Shown here piece by piece: positions 11,131 to 22,737 of a stretch of DNA of 64,000 nucleotides. Each line of letters opens with the position of its first letter. Position 1 is the first letter of the stretch. A program made the translations under genes and the position numbers. The notes below the pieces were generated by a model, which was given only the letters and a program-made list of their open reading frames with translations, ran no database searches and was not told where the DNA came from. The DNA is from Ophiura sarsii (Eukaryota > Echinodermata > Ophiuroidea > Amphilepidida > Ophiuridae), in assembly GCA_035610835.1 (NCBI GenBank), contig CM069452.1, positions 70,776,919-70,840,918 of the forward strand, in the 5' to 3' direction.

Positions 11131-11528
11131 TTGCGAACTCAAACGATAGCTATGTGTACATTATGATTCTGAAATAATAGATCTACATTGTGGTGTTATT
11201 TCATCTCTTATCCCTAAAAGAAATAAATACTACAAATTACTATGCAAAATCCTCTTCCGAAGCACATGCTTACACATTGATTTTAATGACGTCATCGACA
11301 GAACTCATATGTACATGTGGGAACCAGATTGCTGCCTGGGCAATCTCTTGCATGTTAGCTTAATCGGTAGGAGTGCGCAGGTAGCGTGCTGGTCTGCGCA
11401 TCAAATCCGGGTCGGACTGCGGTGGTTTGTTTGTTTACAATCCCTCAATTTTTTCTCCTCTCCCCCGATCCACACCAAAATAACTCCGCCAGGGTTAGGG
11501 TTAATGAACCACTTTTCTCATGTTCCAT
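11131..11528. other. No gene recognised
   Basis: Nothing coding is supported. A weak tRNA-like phrase near 11355-11415 (TTAGCTTAATCGGTAGGAG) could be a SINE head. GGGTTAGGGTTA at 11490-11501 is too short to call telomeric. Confidence 0.4.

Positions 11529-11574
<46 letters not shown>
11529..11574. repeat. 46-base poly-G tract
   Basis: An uninterrupted run of 46 G follows TGTTCCAT. It produces polyglycine and polyproline frames that are not genes. The exact length in the genome is uncertain because such runs are sequenced poorly. Confidence 0.9.
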
Positions 11575-11575
<1 letters not shown>

Positions 11576-11664
11576 AGGGCATGTTTTAGTCCAAAACGGC
11601 CCGAAAAAACGCTTTGCACAATGGGAAATGGGGTATTTTTCGGGAAATTGGGGTGGGTGGGGAG

Positions 11665-11815
11665 CTTTTTCACAAAAAAGGTACATTAGTAACAAAAAAG
11701 GTAGTTTGGTACCAAACAAATGTACATTGGTACCAAAAAAATGTACATTGGTACCAAAAAAATGTACATTGGTACCAAAAAAAGGTACATTGGTACAAAA
11801 AAAGGTACATTGGTT
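11665..11815. repeat. About 20-bp tandem repeat
   Basis: Seven to eight imperfect copies of a unit close to GTACATTGGTACCAAAAAAA, including its KpnI-like core GGTACC. The unit is partly self-complementary (GGTACC). Frames repeating LVPKK or similar are artefacts. Confidence 0.88.
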
Positions 11816-12986
11816 ACGGGCCTGGAATCTCTTTTCCTATTGTAATTATGGATATTTTTTGTCGCAAATTTTTTCATCTGCGTTCTTTCGACCATTATAA
11901 TTCCATGATTCCTCTTGTCGAATGAACAGACAGTGCCAATCTCAACCGACACGACGTCAATATTGGGGGGGGGGGGGGGGGTGATCGCCCCCCTCGCCCC
12001 TCTCTGGTGATGCCACTAACAGATGACAATTAATGGGGAAATAGACCTACGGACGTTGAGGAACATCATTTGTGCCGATAAATGCTAAGCAACTAAGCTC
12101 GTTTTTTGTGATGATGTAAAATAGATTTTCTTTTTTCTTTTTTTCTTGATAGGCTTACATCTCTCGGGCCGCAATATAGTATAGTACCTGGCGTGGCCTA
12201 TCCGTCGCATCGCAGCGGTTGCCGGTCGGGTGGGTGTTCAGTTTTAATCAATTATTTTGTCAAAATAAGGACTATTGCAATGCAACATAACAAACAATAT
12301 TTATGCGAGGGGCACATGGAAATATTGCATGAAAAGCACACTTATAACGATGAATTAAACAAATCAATCAATTATTGAATGTATACCACGATAAGACGTC
12401 TCTTACAACTGCAACAGCTGTGGCTTACTATGCAGGCTCCTAATTGTTTGTATAAATCTGGGTTCTAATCCCATCATTTTCATGTCTAATATTTCATCAT
12501 ATGTAGTGATATTAATGCCTAAATATTATATACATTTTACTCAGTTATTACTTATTTCTATTTCTTGGAATATATTACGCCACTGTAAGCCCGTTCGTTA
12601 TTGTTTACATACTCCAATTAGTATTAATTATTTCTTCATTTTCACTGTAGGCCTATAGGCTATACATAGATCTAGACTAGTTACTGTAAAGATATTGGTT
12701 AATTCAGATTATTAATATCTTAAATACTTTCTTTGTTAATTACAATTTTAATTTTGTCTGATAATTTGATGCTCCCAGTCTACTTTCTTGCCAGGTGTAA
12801 AAAAAATTACCGATCATCCCCCGTTAAAATATGGAGGTGGCCAAAATCATGTATATTAAATAATAGAAAACAATGCTTTAGAGTCAAAACTAAGTTATAT
12901 TTTGAGTTTTGGGGCAATAATTATGTTTTGAGCCATGGGTTTAGAGAAGAAAGACAATTATAGCAGAATTTATGACAACAAATTAA
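11816..12986. other. No gene recognised; G tract and possible hAT-like end
   Basis: A 17-base G run at 11965-11981 is followed by CTGGTGATGCCACT near 12005, which resembles a decayed hAT terminus. No exon is supported. Confidence 0.4.
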
Positions 12987-13170
12987 TATACAGGGTGATC
13001 AAAATGTAGCGTGGAACAATTCATAGTGGGAGAGACGATACCTCTAAAGTCTATAAATCATTTTGGAGTTGATAACCGCATGAGTGCTGTGCTGGAGTAT
13101 TATACATTTCAGACCATTACATCAAGTTGGATGACATGCCACCTTATTATATTATTCAGGGTGTCAAAAA
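12987..13170. mobile_element. Possible TA-flanked terminus fragment
   Basis: TATACAGGGTGATCAAAATG near 12987 resembles the CAGGGTG ends of the TA-flanked elements at 9448, 36323 and 38975. A second phrase, CAGGGTGTCAAAAAAATA, lies near 13158 in the same orientation. No inverted partner was found, so this is at most a fragment. Confidence 0.35.
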
Positions 13171-13403
13171 AATATAACTAAATGGCCAATTGTATGAGTA
13201 CAGTCATTTTCTTGAAAAACAAAATTCTGTGGATACCAATACAATGGGAGTCCTAATTGCCGCAATTTAAAAGTCCGAATGCGTACTATCAGGAATTATA
13301 ACTGCACCCTGCATCAAGTAAGTTTCTAATCATACATGTACACAACATTTCATGGCAACCATCGCAACTTTTGCAATATATCAATTAGTCTTGATTTAAT
13401 TAA

Positions 13404-13768
13404 TTAAAGGTAGATGACCCGATCACATTCCGATTTTCAACTTGAAGTTTTCTATTCTACATGAAAGGTCATCCTTAAAAAAAGTCGTGTTCCAAAGTTT
13501 GAGTTGCATAGCTCTTATGGTTCTTATTTTAGACGCACAAGATGCTGTGAACTGTACCCATTGAGTAGTACACAAACTATATCGGTGGTTACCACCATTC
13601 GCGGTAATTCGACGTTATTTCATCGATTTCTCCGTAATTATACCGATTTAGGCCGTCAAATTTCAGTATGATGATGAGAAAAATACGAGCTTTCATATGA
13701 TATGAAAATCTCCGTATGTTTGAAATAATTCTGTGTTACGAAAATGTGATCGGGTCATCTACCTTTAA
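13404..13768 (-). mobile_element. Family B TTAA element, full-length
   Basis: TTAA at 13404-13407 and 13765-13768 with inner ends AGGTAGATGACC and GGTCATCTACCT; 357 bp between the TTAA sites. It is inverted relative to the copy at 9459 and keeps the intact GGTTACCACC site where that copy is interrupted. Confidence 0.9.
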
Positions 13769-13922
13769 TGGTTATAGTTAATAAAAAGATAGATGTTGCA
13801 TTCAATTATAGTTAGTCAGAAACAACATTTAATCTGATCTCTGATGTGGAACAATATTACTTGAAATGTTTTAACACACAGAAACCTGTTATATGCACCT
13901 TCAAAAATGAAGTAATAAGCAC

Positions 13923-14309
13923 TTAAAGGCATATTATGTGATCTTTTCCAATTAGCGCCCTCTATCATTGATTTTTACTATGAACGCAGATTTTCTTGCA
14001 GATTTGCATTGTTGATCATAAATCATAAAGATCCTCTAAGTTACAGATCGATACGATTCCTAATGACTTCAAAATCATGGTTTGAAAAATAGATTGTACC
14101 GAGCGGTACAATGTATTTTTTAATTTTTACTCTAAATTCACTCTTTAAACCATAGTTTTGAGGTTATTAGGAATCGTATCGCTCTGGAAACTTGGAATAT
14201 ATTTATGATATATGATCAGGAAAGTAAATCTGCAAGAAAATCCGCTTCCAATTTTTTTTCGAGGATTGAGGGCGTCCCATGGAAAAAAAATCACATAATA
14301 TACCTTTAA
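13923..14309. mobile_element. Family C palindromic TTAA element
   Basis: A 387-bp copy with TTAA at 13923-13926 and 14306-14309. The turn carries GATTGTACCGAGCGGTACAATG at about 14091-14112, nearly the same centre as the 6406 copy. The right end is slightly decayed (run of A before TCACATAATA). Confidence 0.88.
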
Positions 14310-14872
14310 TTAAGCAATTAATTAGATTTTTGGTGACAAATGATATATTCGAGAAATTTTCGAAATGCAATTAAGCAAATTTCGACTTTAACCCCTGCAC
14401 TAGATATATAATGTAATGGCCCAGTGGCTTCCCTTTCGGGCGTTGGTCCCGTGGCAGGCGCATGCGTGATAGGCCTTAATTCAACGGCTTGGTACATTAT
14501 TACATTATTTACTTATTGTGACACACAACAGTTTTTCACTTCAGTTTAATGTTGGAACAGACTGGCCAGGGCCCTACCAACATACTCTGAGATATATTAT
14601 ATATCAGAGTTACCCCCTCCCCCGGAGGGGGTTGGCCTTGAGACAATGTGTTACCGAATTGTCATGTCGCACATAGTCAGACCAAATTGCCATGTCACTC
14701 ATACTCGGACCAAATTGCCATGTCTGTTAATTTATCAATTTAGTGCCACTTTTTTTTCTGTATAAAAATTGGTAAATGGCACAATTTCTTATCGTTGCAT
14801 TGTCTCAAGGCCAACAAATTTGGTATCAAAAGGTGCCTAACAATTGGGTGCATCTTTCTAGCTGAAAATTAT
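14310..14872. other. No gene; small hairpin and short direct repeats
   Basis: A GC hairpin CCCCCTCCCCCGGAGGGGG lies near 14613-14631. Three short direct repeats of ACCAAATTGCCATGTC type follow at about 14655-14722. No coding feature is supported. Confidence 0.5.
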
Positions 14873-15254
14873 TTAAAGGGGCATTGAGAGATGTATCGAT
14901 ATACTAAATGAGCAAATAACGTAAAGATAATCATCAACATAGCCTAAATCCAAAATGTCATACAATTCCGACATCGCCTTCATGCCAAAATAAGCAAATA
15001 ACGTCCGGGTTGAGATTTGCCGCGAAAGTCCGTGAGTAAAAGATAGCATAACTTCCGAATTCAGCACCTTAGTTTCGATATGATCATATCGAAACTAAGA
15101 AAATCATGAAATTTTATATTATAAACGGCGAATGTTGGTAAACTGTTTGTGATGGTAGTTAGTATAATGCCTAAGTATTACTTTGATGCAAAAAACCTGA
15201 TTTCCAGGATAATTGAGGGCGCACTCCCATACGTATCTCTCAATGCCCCTTTAA
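14873..15254. mobile_element. Family D TTAA element
   Basis: TTAA at 14873-14876 and 15251-15254. The inner ends AGGGGCATTGAGAGA and TCTCTCAATGCCCCT are exact inverted partners. It is about 382 bp and non-coding. A related right end (AATTGAGGGCGCAGC...AGCCCCTTTAA) lies just before 16604, so at least one decayed relative is nearby. Confidence 0.83.
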
Positions 15255-16600
15255 ATCAATCAAATATTTTTGGAAATATTCTAGTATATGCTAGGGGGAA
15301 CTTACATATTTTGTTGGGTGTATAAGACTTTAAAGAAGACATTGTTTCAACCGTTTTGTGTGTAAACTATATGGCATGAAATAACTCTAAATTTCTGCAT
15401 ACTATTTTCTAGCAATATGCTGCTATCATCAGTAGATAGCAAATTTGATAAAATACTACCTACGGTGCCAAACATCTAAATTCAAGTAAAATGCTTGCTT
15501 AGATATGAAGAAAAGGACTCCAAAGATTTATTAATATTGCACAAACACTACAAAGCACAGTTAAAGACAAATTCCACACATGTAGTTAACCTCGTCTGAT
15601 TTTCATAAATTGTGATTTGGTAACGCCCAAGCCTGCCAAGCCTGGCATACGGGCTGTAATTATAACCAAGACGACGTAACGATGTAAATAAGTCTTAAAA
15701 GTGAGAGATTTCCTACATTTGACAGCTTTGGGACTCCCTTTTGTAAGTTTTCTGCAGATTTAGTGGCATTTTAGCTCTTTTTGTCGTAGAGCAAGTACAC
15801 AAAACTTGCCGCATCAGGGGAAGGCGAAGTCTTAATAAATTTTGGCTAGTTTAGAGGTGCACTAATAAAATTCAGTATCAAAACTAAGCTTATTTAATGT
15901 TGAGCTGTTAGATTTACATAGTGTTTGGATGGTTGGAGTCCTGGACTTCTAGGGAGGGTGAGAGGGGGGGGGGGGGGGGGGGGGGTTGCGGTATCATGTA
16001 CCAAGACAAACCAAACATGTTGCTGCTATCTTCAGTAGATAGCAAATTTGATAAAATACTACCTTACAGTGACAAACACCTAAATTCAAGTAAAATGCTT
16101 GCTAAAATATGAAGAAAAGGACTCCAAAGATTAATTAATATTGCACAAACACTACAAACAACATTTAACGACAAATTCCACAAATGTAGAGTGCACACCA
16201 CCAAATAATATTTTGCATTCTGGCAATACCCGGCAGTGTTTGAAATTAAGATAGACCCCTCCATACGTCTAATTTTAACATCCCAGAAAAGGTAAAAAGT
16301 GCTGTATGTAAATGTAGCTAAATGTTTCATAATTTGGCAATTGTATGTTATTTCCTCCACATTAGGTCCAAAATGTCAAGGTTTTTCTTGAATGGTATCA
16401 TTTTACACGATTTCACTGTTTCCGCCAATTTAGAGCTAAAATCCCTGATCTTGGAATATTGTCAGCCTGTTGAAGAGGGCTGGTTTTCTTAATCCTTATA
16501 TATGTTAAGTTCATACATGTAATACAATCGTAGAAATATACACATCCCAGTTTTGATCATAATTGAGGGCGCAGCTTCCAACACATCTTTTCAAGCCCCT
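15255..16600. repeat. Direct repeat pair of about 170 bp, with poly-G between
   Basis: 15415-15593 and 16019-16190 are near copies about 605 bp apart. They share GTAGATAGCAAATTTGATAA and AGAAAAGGACTCCAAAGATT phrases. A run of 22 G lies at 15964-15985. Sequence ending at 16604 resembles the right end of family D, so this stretch may be a larger, decayed D relative. No coding is supported. Confidence 0.75.
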
Positions 16601-16982
16601 TTAAAGGCATATTATGTGATCTTTTCCAGAGAGCGCCCTCTATTCATTATTTTTTTTAGAAAGTAGATTTTCTTGGAGATTTACATTTCTGATCATAAAT
16701 CATACATACATTCCAAGTTACAGAGCGATACGATTCCTAATTACCTCAAAATCATGGTTTTAGAGCAAATTTAGAGTGAAAATAATAAACTGTCGGATTA
16801 TCCGACAGTTTATTTTCACTCTAAAATCATGATTTTGAAGTAATTAAGAATCGTATTGCCCTGTAACTTGGAATGTATGTACGATTTATGATCAGAAATC
16901 TAATTCTGCAAGAAAATCTTCTTTCAAATTTTTTTTAGATGTTGAGGGCGTTCCCTTGAAAGATCACATAATATACCTTTAA
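16601..16982. mobile_element. Family C palindromic TTAA element, different centre
   Basis: A 382-bp copy with TTAA at 16601-16604 and 16979-16982. The arms match other C copies, but the turn is ATAAACTGTCGGATTATCCG (about 16785-16815) rather than the GTACCGCTCGGTAC type. Confidence 0.9.
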
Positions 16983-17245
16983 AGATGAAACACCAACAAG
17001 TTTTATAGCATACGCCACACATTTCTCAAGATCTTCTTCCACTGTAGAAGTGCTAGAGCAGGATGGAGCAAAGATTACGGATGATAAACAAAAAGTTGAC
17101 CTTCTCAAACAATTTCCTTGCCAGTGTGTTGCTAACTGAACCTGACGACCAGCTAATCAATACGCTTCTTTTAGTTAGAAATACCCAGGCTAACATATCA
17201 CCAAAGCCTACAAGAGATAAGCTGAGTAGCTGACTAAACTACATC

Positions 17246-17493
17246 TTAACACTTTCCACGCGGCCATTACTTTTACCATACACAAAACAGATTTTTCAGA
17301 AACCTTTGCCAAATTTCAAAGTCTATCTCAAGGGTTACTGACCCAATACTAGGAATGTTTGTACTTTTTGTAATGCATTTTTCAAGGTGATTCCAAATAT
17401 GGTGATGAAATTCAATAAATTGGACATTTTTTGAAACATTTTGTGAAATTTTGGAATGTCGTCTGCAGCCGCCTGCCGCGTGTAAAGTGTTAA
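17246..17493 (+). mobile_element. Family A TTAA element inside the LINE
   Basis: A 248-bp copy beginning TTAACACTTTCCACGCGGC and ending CCGCGTGTAAAGTGTTAA. It splits the LINE between the linker and the KACGPDGF motif, so it inserted after the LINE did. Confidence 0.88.
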
Positions 17494-18028
17494 CAAGGCT
17501 TGTGGACCAGATGGATTTTATTGTTGAAGATGACCTAATATGAGACCAGCACCGATTCCAAAAACAATGCTTGTATGTCACCATGGTGTCACCCAACTCC
17601 TAGAATGCATATTCGACTGGACCACCATCTGTTGACGAGAAAAAGGGAGTGGACCTTATAGTCTATTTAGACTTCTTGGAATTCGTGGTCACCTATTGGC
17701 ATGGATTGAGGGTTTTCTGAAAAGTCAGAGACAAAGAGTAAGTCTAAGAAACAAAATTTCCGAGTTGAGGAAAGTCACAAGTGGAGTTCCACAAGGATCT
17801 ATCCTTGGACCAATCCTTTTTATACTCTTCGTCAACGACATTCCAGATATGGTCTTCAAACACAGCAAAAATGTTCGCTGATGACACTACAGTGTACACC
17901 GACATTGAGACTAAAATCGATTGTGACACTCTCCAACACGACTTAAATTCACTCTCTGCAGATTCCTCACCACTAAATGATTGTAGATATAAGTATTGTA
18001 AAAATGTCTCTGATTGGTGCAATAAATG
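17494..18028 (+). pseudogene. Reverse transcriptase core fragment (CR1/L2-like)
   Basis: The fragment contains KACGPDGF at the start, then WIEGFLKSQRQRVSLRN and TSGVPQGSILGPILFILFVN at 17702-17839, the palm-domain box that precedes the catalytic motif. The catalytic FADDTTVY box (17874-17897) is in a different frame from the GVPQGS box, so at least one frameshift separates them. The FADD aspartates are present, but the frame is broken and the finger region is mostly missing. It cannot make an active enzyme. The family assignment rests on motif order and the 3' tail. Confidence 0.85.
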
Positions 18029-18320
18029 ATGTATCTATCGTTCTGACCAATCGACAGGTAGTTCTCAGGGGGTTAGAAGAGTATCCACCAAAGAATGACA
18101 ATCAGGTGCTGTTGTTATAGACGACTGGTTTGGTTCAGTGCATGGTTTATAATGGACACCTCTTAGAATGCGCAGGCAAGCTTTTGTTTGCTTGTCTGCT
18201 CTGACGTTACAGGTGACATCATCTATAGTTTTGGAGTCAATCAGTAAAAAGTAAAATGTGTGAACAAAATTGTTATCGGCTTTTAAACCGATTAAAACCG
18301 ATTAAAAGCTTACAGAGCGA

Positions 18321-18647
18321 ATGGAAGATCTTCCACAGACTTGGAAGATCTGGTTTTTCACATACAAACTCATGTTGTTCACCTTCAAAAGTTTTCATGG
18401 ACTTCTTCCTATGTACATGACAAACTTTCTCACTCCGTACATACCAAAGAGACCTAATCTGAGGTCAGGTGATGACGAATTACTTCTCAAAATCCCTTGT
18501 ACTAAGTGTGCTCTTGGAGACAAAGCCTTCTACGCTATTGCTCCACGTCTATGGAACTCTCTACCTGCCTCACTCCGCAATTGTTCTACTATTAGTATTC
18601 ATAAGTTCAAAACGGCTCTCAAATTTCATCTGTTTCCTAAGCATTGA
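18321..18647 (+). pseudogene. C-terminal region of the CR1/L2-like ORF2
   Basis: The 108-codon frame carries the conserved end of CR1/L2/Rex1-type ORF2 proteins: YKLMLFTFKSFHGLLPMYM, RPNLRSGD, GDKAFYAIAPRLWNSLPASL and a final FKTALKFHLF. It is open and ends normally at a stop, but is cut off from the RT core by a rearranged 300-bp stretch. Relics of this domain are common in invertebrate genomes. Confidence 0.88.
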
Positions 18648-18855
18648 TCCCCCGCCTCACGGATTCCATTCTGTTTTTAGCATTGTATATTGTGCTGTCA
18701 TATGTTGTGTATGTACAGGCCCTTTTTACTTTGTACAGTATAATAATATGTTGCAGTAAGATATAGTGTTTTTGTGTATTTTAAGATTTAACTATTTTGT
18801 ACAGCGCTTTGACCACTTTTGAATAGGCGCTCAATAAATGCTGCTTATTATTATT

Positions 18856-19311
18856 CCACAAGTAAAAGCTGTAGTATCGGTCAGAGTTTAGTAAAAAGTA
18901 ATAGGTGTGATGTAATAAGTGAGTTAAAAGCCTAGTTTGAATGGAATTTGTATATCTTGTAAGGGTAATACCTGTGACATAGCTTGTTGTATTTGGAGCA
19001 GATGAGAATGGTGGAGGGGCGGGGAGTCGGAGGGGGAGAATATTCTTGATTTTTTTTCATTTGTTTAAATTCTAATAATATGATCTGTGAACTAAATAAT
19101 AATTCAAAATGAGATAAATTTTTTTATATAATGCACATGCTTGGCATATTTCTAAATTGTATAGTTACACAAGCATAAAGTGGGTTTATGTGGTTCAGTA
19201 TGGTTCAGTAATAAATACTATGATCATTATCACGGGTGACGTACAGCAATATCATATAGCACTAGTTTCAATATGAGTTATGCTTGGTTCATTAAGATGT
19301 ACTTCTGCGTA
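18856..19311. other. No gene recognised
   Basis: AT-rich spacer after the LINE tail; no supported feature. Confidence 0.5.
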
Positions 19312-19316
19312 TATAC

Positions 19317-19964
19317 CAGTCAGCTGTAGAACGGGGCCCCGTTTCAATTGAGGGCGCTCTAAAACGACGGGTATACGTAACCAATTTGCGCAATTATTGA
19401 ATTTTCGCCTTTTACCCCCATTTATCTGCATAAAAAGTATTTATCCATCGAGTTGAGGGCAGCATAAGGTACCAGAACTCCTTGCGATATCCAGTCAGAT
19501 GATTAAGTTTAACCTTTGACCCCAACATCAAACGACACAAGCTAAAATTATGACTTTTTTGACCGGTTTGCTGCGATGAGAACACCATTTTCTAGACGAG
19601 ATTACACCCATTTTAAGAATTTTTAGGGTAAATGTGATAATTTTTCCATTAAATATAAGCCCAATAGTATTCAGAAGTGATGCCTTTGTAACGGTTATCT
19701 CAGTGATAAGAGAGTTATTTCGTTGTTTAAAATCGGCAAAATCGTTTTTTTATGAATTTTGAAAATTACTGTGACGTGGGGCCGTTCCCTTGGAAACGCT
19801 GTCCCGTTCCCAAGCCCGCCCTCTATTGAAAAGTAGTTTTTGTTCGAATTCAGGCGGGCGACGGACTTCCGTCACTTTATGAATCGCCGTGTAAAAAATG
19901 ACGGCAGTGCGTCACTAAATAGAGCGCCCTCAATTGAAACGGGGCTCCGTTCTACAGCTGACTG
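19317..19964. mobile_element. 648-bp TIR element with TATAC flanks
   Basis: The left terminus CAGTCAGCTGTAGAACGG (19317) and the right terminus CCGTTCTACAGCTGACTG (to 19964) are perfect inverted partners. The match continues through CGTTTCAATTGAGGGCGCTC to about 48 bp with one or two mismatches. TATAC precedes (19312-19316) and follows (19965-19969) the element and may be a 5-bp target duplication, or part of a TA target. No transposase is present. Confidence 0.85.
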
Positions 19965-19969
19965 TATAC

Positions 19970-20371
19970 CCTGAACCATTCAGTGATAAGGTTAAATTAT
20001 GCTCAACACCCCGGGAAAAAGAAGGGAACTCGTACAAATGATCATGTATTTTGATGTGTCTCAAACATTTGCGGTACGTCACTTTCCTCAGAATCGGTAA
20101 TGACAATTGCGGTGGTTGTGCGGGGCCCCTAACGGAGGGGAGGGGAGAGGGGGGCTGACATTGGAAAGTATAGTTAACGTATACTCTGCTTGTCCATGGC
20201 CATGTGTCATTAACTGATTTTTAAAATGCAAAATTTCACGGTCATGGTAGAAAAAATAATGATGTGAAATGCTGATTCATTTTAAGTTACCATATGCTAC
20301 TGAATTTGTTCTAGTAGGATATCTATCTGTATTACACTGCATTTAAAACAGTAAATCTTGTTAATTTCCCC
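19970..20371. other. No gene recognised
   Basis: No supported feature; a GC-rich patch near 20120-20160 has no clear structure. Confidence 0.45.
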
Positions 20372-21491
20372 TACACTTTTCATGTGAAAGAGTGAAAAAC
20401 CACTTCACTCTTACAAAGAGCCAACTGAGTGACCAATCCTTTAGACTGAAGTTCACTCTTGAGAAAGAGTGATAAAATTCACTCTTAGGTAAGAGTGACC
20501 TGTTTACTCTTATAGTTATAGAGTGAATTTTATCACTCTTTCTCGAGAGTGAACTTCACTCTAAAGGATTGGTCACTCAGTTGGCTCTATGTAAGATTGA
20601 AATTTCACTCTTTTAGAGTTGAATGTAGGCTACTATGTTAGGTGAGTACATCTTCTAGGTAGGCTGTAGTTCATAGCATAATTATGTAAAGTTCAAATTT
20701 GAACCAGTTGATGGTAGGTTTACACAAGTCTATAAATAAGTGTAATGTAATAGAACTAATAGAGTTGTCAGAGTTAGATAATAGACTCAATTAAATTATC
20801 GGCCTACTACATTTACAAATCATGCAGTACACGCAGAGCATTATGTATAAACAAACTGGTCCAGTTTGTTAATTTCTCTGTGCAAACGGTTATGATTATG
20901 AAGTATTGTGTAAGACTCTTCATCAGCACGGTGTCACTACCGCTATAACCGTTACCAGACGACTAAATTGTGCATTGAGTGCTTTACAGTAATCTGGCCG
21001 TGCATGTCTGTCTTGCATTGCAGTAAGCCTAAGAATGATGAATCATTCCCCATTCTATGAGCATCTACCATGAACTGTCAGGCATGTCTGTCTTGCATTG
21101 CAGTAAGCCTAAGAATGATGAATCATTCCCCATTCTATGAGCATCTACCATGAACTGCCAGGCATAAACTGGTTCAGATTTGATCTTTACATTATTATGC
21201 TATGAACTACAGACTACCTAGAAGATGTACTCACCATTAAATATTTGTACAATGTCATCACTAAAATGCTTTTCTTTGAGCCACTCCTGGGAGCCACTCT
21301 TCAACGGTAATCTTGGCCATGTCGATCTCTACAGCGCAAAACAAATTTGGCATTCCTGATTGGCTATCAATTCACTCTGTAGCGAGCGGACGTCACTCTG
21401 AGCTGTTAGAGCTAAAACCCACTCGATTAGAGTTAAATCAAATTCACTCAAAATTTAGAGTGATTTTTCACTCTTCTACATTTAGAGTGTA
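20372..21491. mobile_element. Composite TIR element rich in AGAGTGA motifs
   Basis: The outer ends TACACTTTTCATGTGAAAGAG (20372) and the reverse complement of 21462-21491 pair over about 30 bp with several mismatches, with TA at both ends. Three structures lie inside: a palindrome (20388-20486 against 20519-20611); a second inverted pair (20641-20710 against 21163-21237); and an 80-bp tandem duplication (21002-21161). The 7-mer AGAGTGA or its complement TCACTCT occurs about 15 times. It is non-coding. Confidence 0.75.
21002..21161. repeat. 80-bp tandem duplication
   Basis: Two copies starting GCATGTCTGTCTTGCATTGC at 21002 and 21082 differ at about one base (GTCAGG against GCCAGG). They lie inside the composite TIR element. 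Confidence 0.92.
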
Positions 21492-21498
21492 TATCAGT

Positions 21499-21557
21499 CA
21501 CTAGCAGTTGTTGGATAACTGTATTTTACAAATACTGTTATCAAGCAACTGCTAGTG
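21499..21557. repeat. 59-bp near-perfect hairpin
   Basis: CACTAGCAGTTG at 21499 pairs with CAACTGCTAGTG ending at 21557. The inner arms ATAACTGTATTT and AAATACTGTTAT pair with a few mismatches around a very short loop. It lies just outside the right end of the composite element. Confidence 0.85.
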
Positions 21558-21610
21558 TAGTTAAATATAGATTTTTAAAAAATAAATAAAAAATAAAGAA
21601 CTGATACTTG

Positions 21611-21807
21611 TCTACTTTCCATGCGGCAGACGACATTCCAAAATGTTTCAAAATGTCTACATTTCATAATCATATTTGGAATCACCATGTTAAATGCGTT
21701 GGAATAAGTACACACATGCCTAGTATTGGTTCAGTAATTCATGAGAAAAACTTTGAAAGTTGGGAAAGGTTTCTGACAAATCTTTTTTGTATAAGGTCAT
21801 GTGTTAA
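21611..21807 (-). mobile_element. Family A element, decayed copy
   Basis: It starts CTACTTTCCATGCGGCAGAC (left TTAA lost) and ends GTGTTAA (TTAA at 21804-21807). The interior matches other A copies with small deletions. Confidence 0.78.
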
Positions 21808-21857
21808 ATGCTCGCCTCCTTTCGCGTTACACACAGATTTTGGCTTTCGCGACATGA

Positions 21858-22245
21858 TTTGAACTTATTTATATTTGCTTGTATACTTACTGGATTTATA
21901 AAAATGACTATAACAGAAAAAGTTTTCAACCTATGATAGCAAAAGTATACATTTTTGGAAAGCTTTTAACTAGAGGAATTCAGAAATGATCAGGTAAGGG
22001 TACATCCTGAAAAAATATTTCTGAAAATTCTAAAAATATGATAGGATAACAAGCACACCACACAAACACTTTACCAGATTTAAAGTATAAGGTACATAGG
22101 AGCCCAGTAGAAACCATGATAAATGGGTTTATAATGATATTAATTAAAGAACTTTAAAGACAATTAAGAGAACAACAAAAAAGTATATATTTTCATACAT
22201 ATTTGAAATAATGTTGACATGTAACATTTGTCTCTCCTTTCTATG
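21858..22245. other. No gene recognised
   Basis: AT-rich DNA without recognisable coding or repeat structure. Confidence 0.45.
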
Positions 22246-22289
22246 CATGCAGGTTGAGTCACCAGAATGCCAGACAGCAGAGAATGCAA

Positions 22290-22560
22290 GGACGCTCGCT
22301 GGGGTAAACTACGCGGTGAGATAGATCATCTACCACGGAACAGGATCTCATCACCAGCCGTGAAAGTATAATTCATCCAACTAGGACTGCCAACAAGTGT
22401 GTGAAAACAGGGGTGGATGTACCAGTCAATGGGACCATCTACCAGCAGTGAAAGTTTAATCCAATCAAGGACTTCCATTCAGTGTGCAAAATAGAGGTGG
22501 GCTGCAAGGGAGCTAGGGTGAGCTACGTGATGAGATCATCTACCATATTACAAAATCATA
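22290..22560 (+). repeat. About 100-bp direct repeats, left block
   Basis: Diverged copies of a unit that includes ACAGGATCTCATCACCAGC and GTGAAAGTATAATTCATCCA. Copies lie near 22325-22400, 22425-22500 and partly 22525-22560. Related units in the same orientation lie at 26995-27215. The unit is unidentified and no open frame is shared across copies. Confidence 0.7.
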
Positions 22561-22737
22561 GACTCCGGCAGAACAGACAGATACAAAAACTCATTTCTCC
22601 CGCGTACAATTTGTGATTGGAAACAGTCTGCTTTTATATGGGTAGGTGTGCATCCAACTCTTGAAAGTTTCAAGGTCACACTAAATTAATCAATGTCTGC
22701 ACCCCACGGCAACATGGAGTTTAAAGACTCTATTGCC

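Larger units (their letters stand above)
17030..18855 (+). mobile_element. Broken CR1/L2-like non-LTR retrotransposon
   Basis: Coding remnants lie in the order expected for a CR1/L2-type LINE: a linker before the RT (17040-17145), KACGPDGF (17497-17520), the GVPQGSILGP box, an FADD box (in another frame), and a C-terminal domain ending in LKFHLF. The 3' end has GCGCTTTGA...GCGCTCAATAAATG followed by TTATTATTATT (18803-18855), the structured tail and microsatellite typical of this group. It is interrupted by a family A element (17246-17493), frameshifts and a deletion near 18030-18300. It is dead. Confidence 0.85.

Noticed and set aside
11355..11420. tRNA-like phrase TTAGCTTAATCGGTAGGAG
   Set aside because: Box A is plausible but box B is poor and no cloverleaf forms.
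11490..11501. GGGTTAGGGTTA, and CCCTAACCC-type sequence near 57062-57073
   Set aside because: Only two telomere-like units each; too short to claim an interstitial telomere.
11309..11925. Several 100+ codon frames with polyglycine or VPKK repeats
   Set aside because: Caused by the 46-base G run and the 20-bp GTACC repeat.
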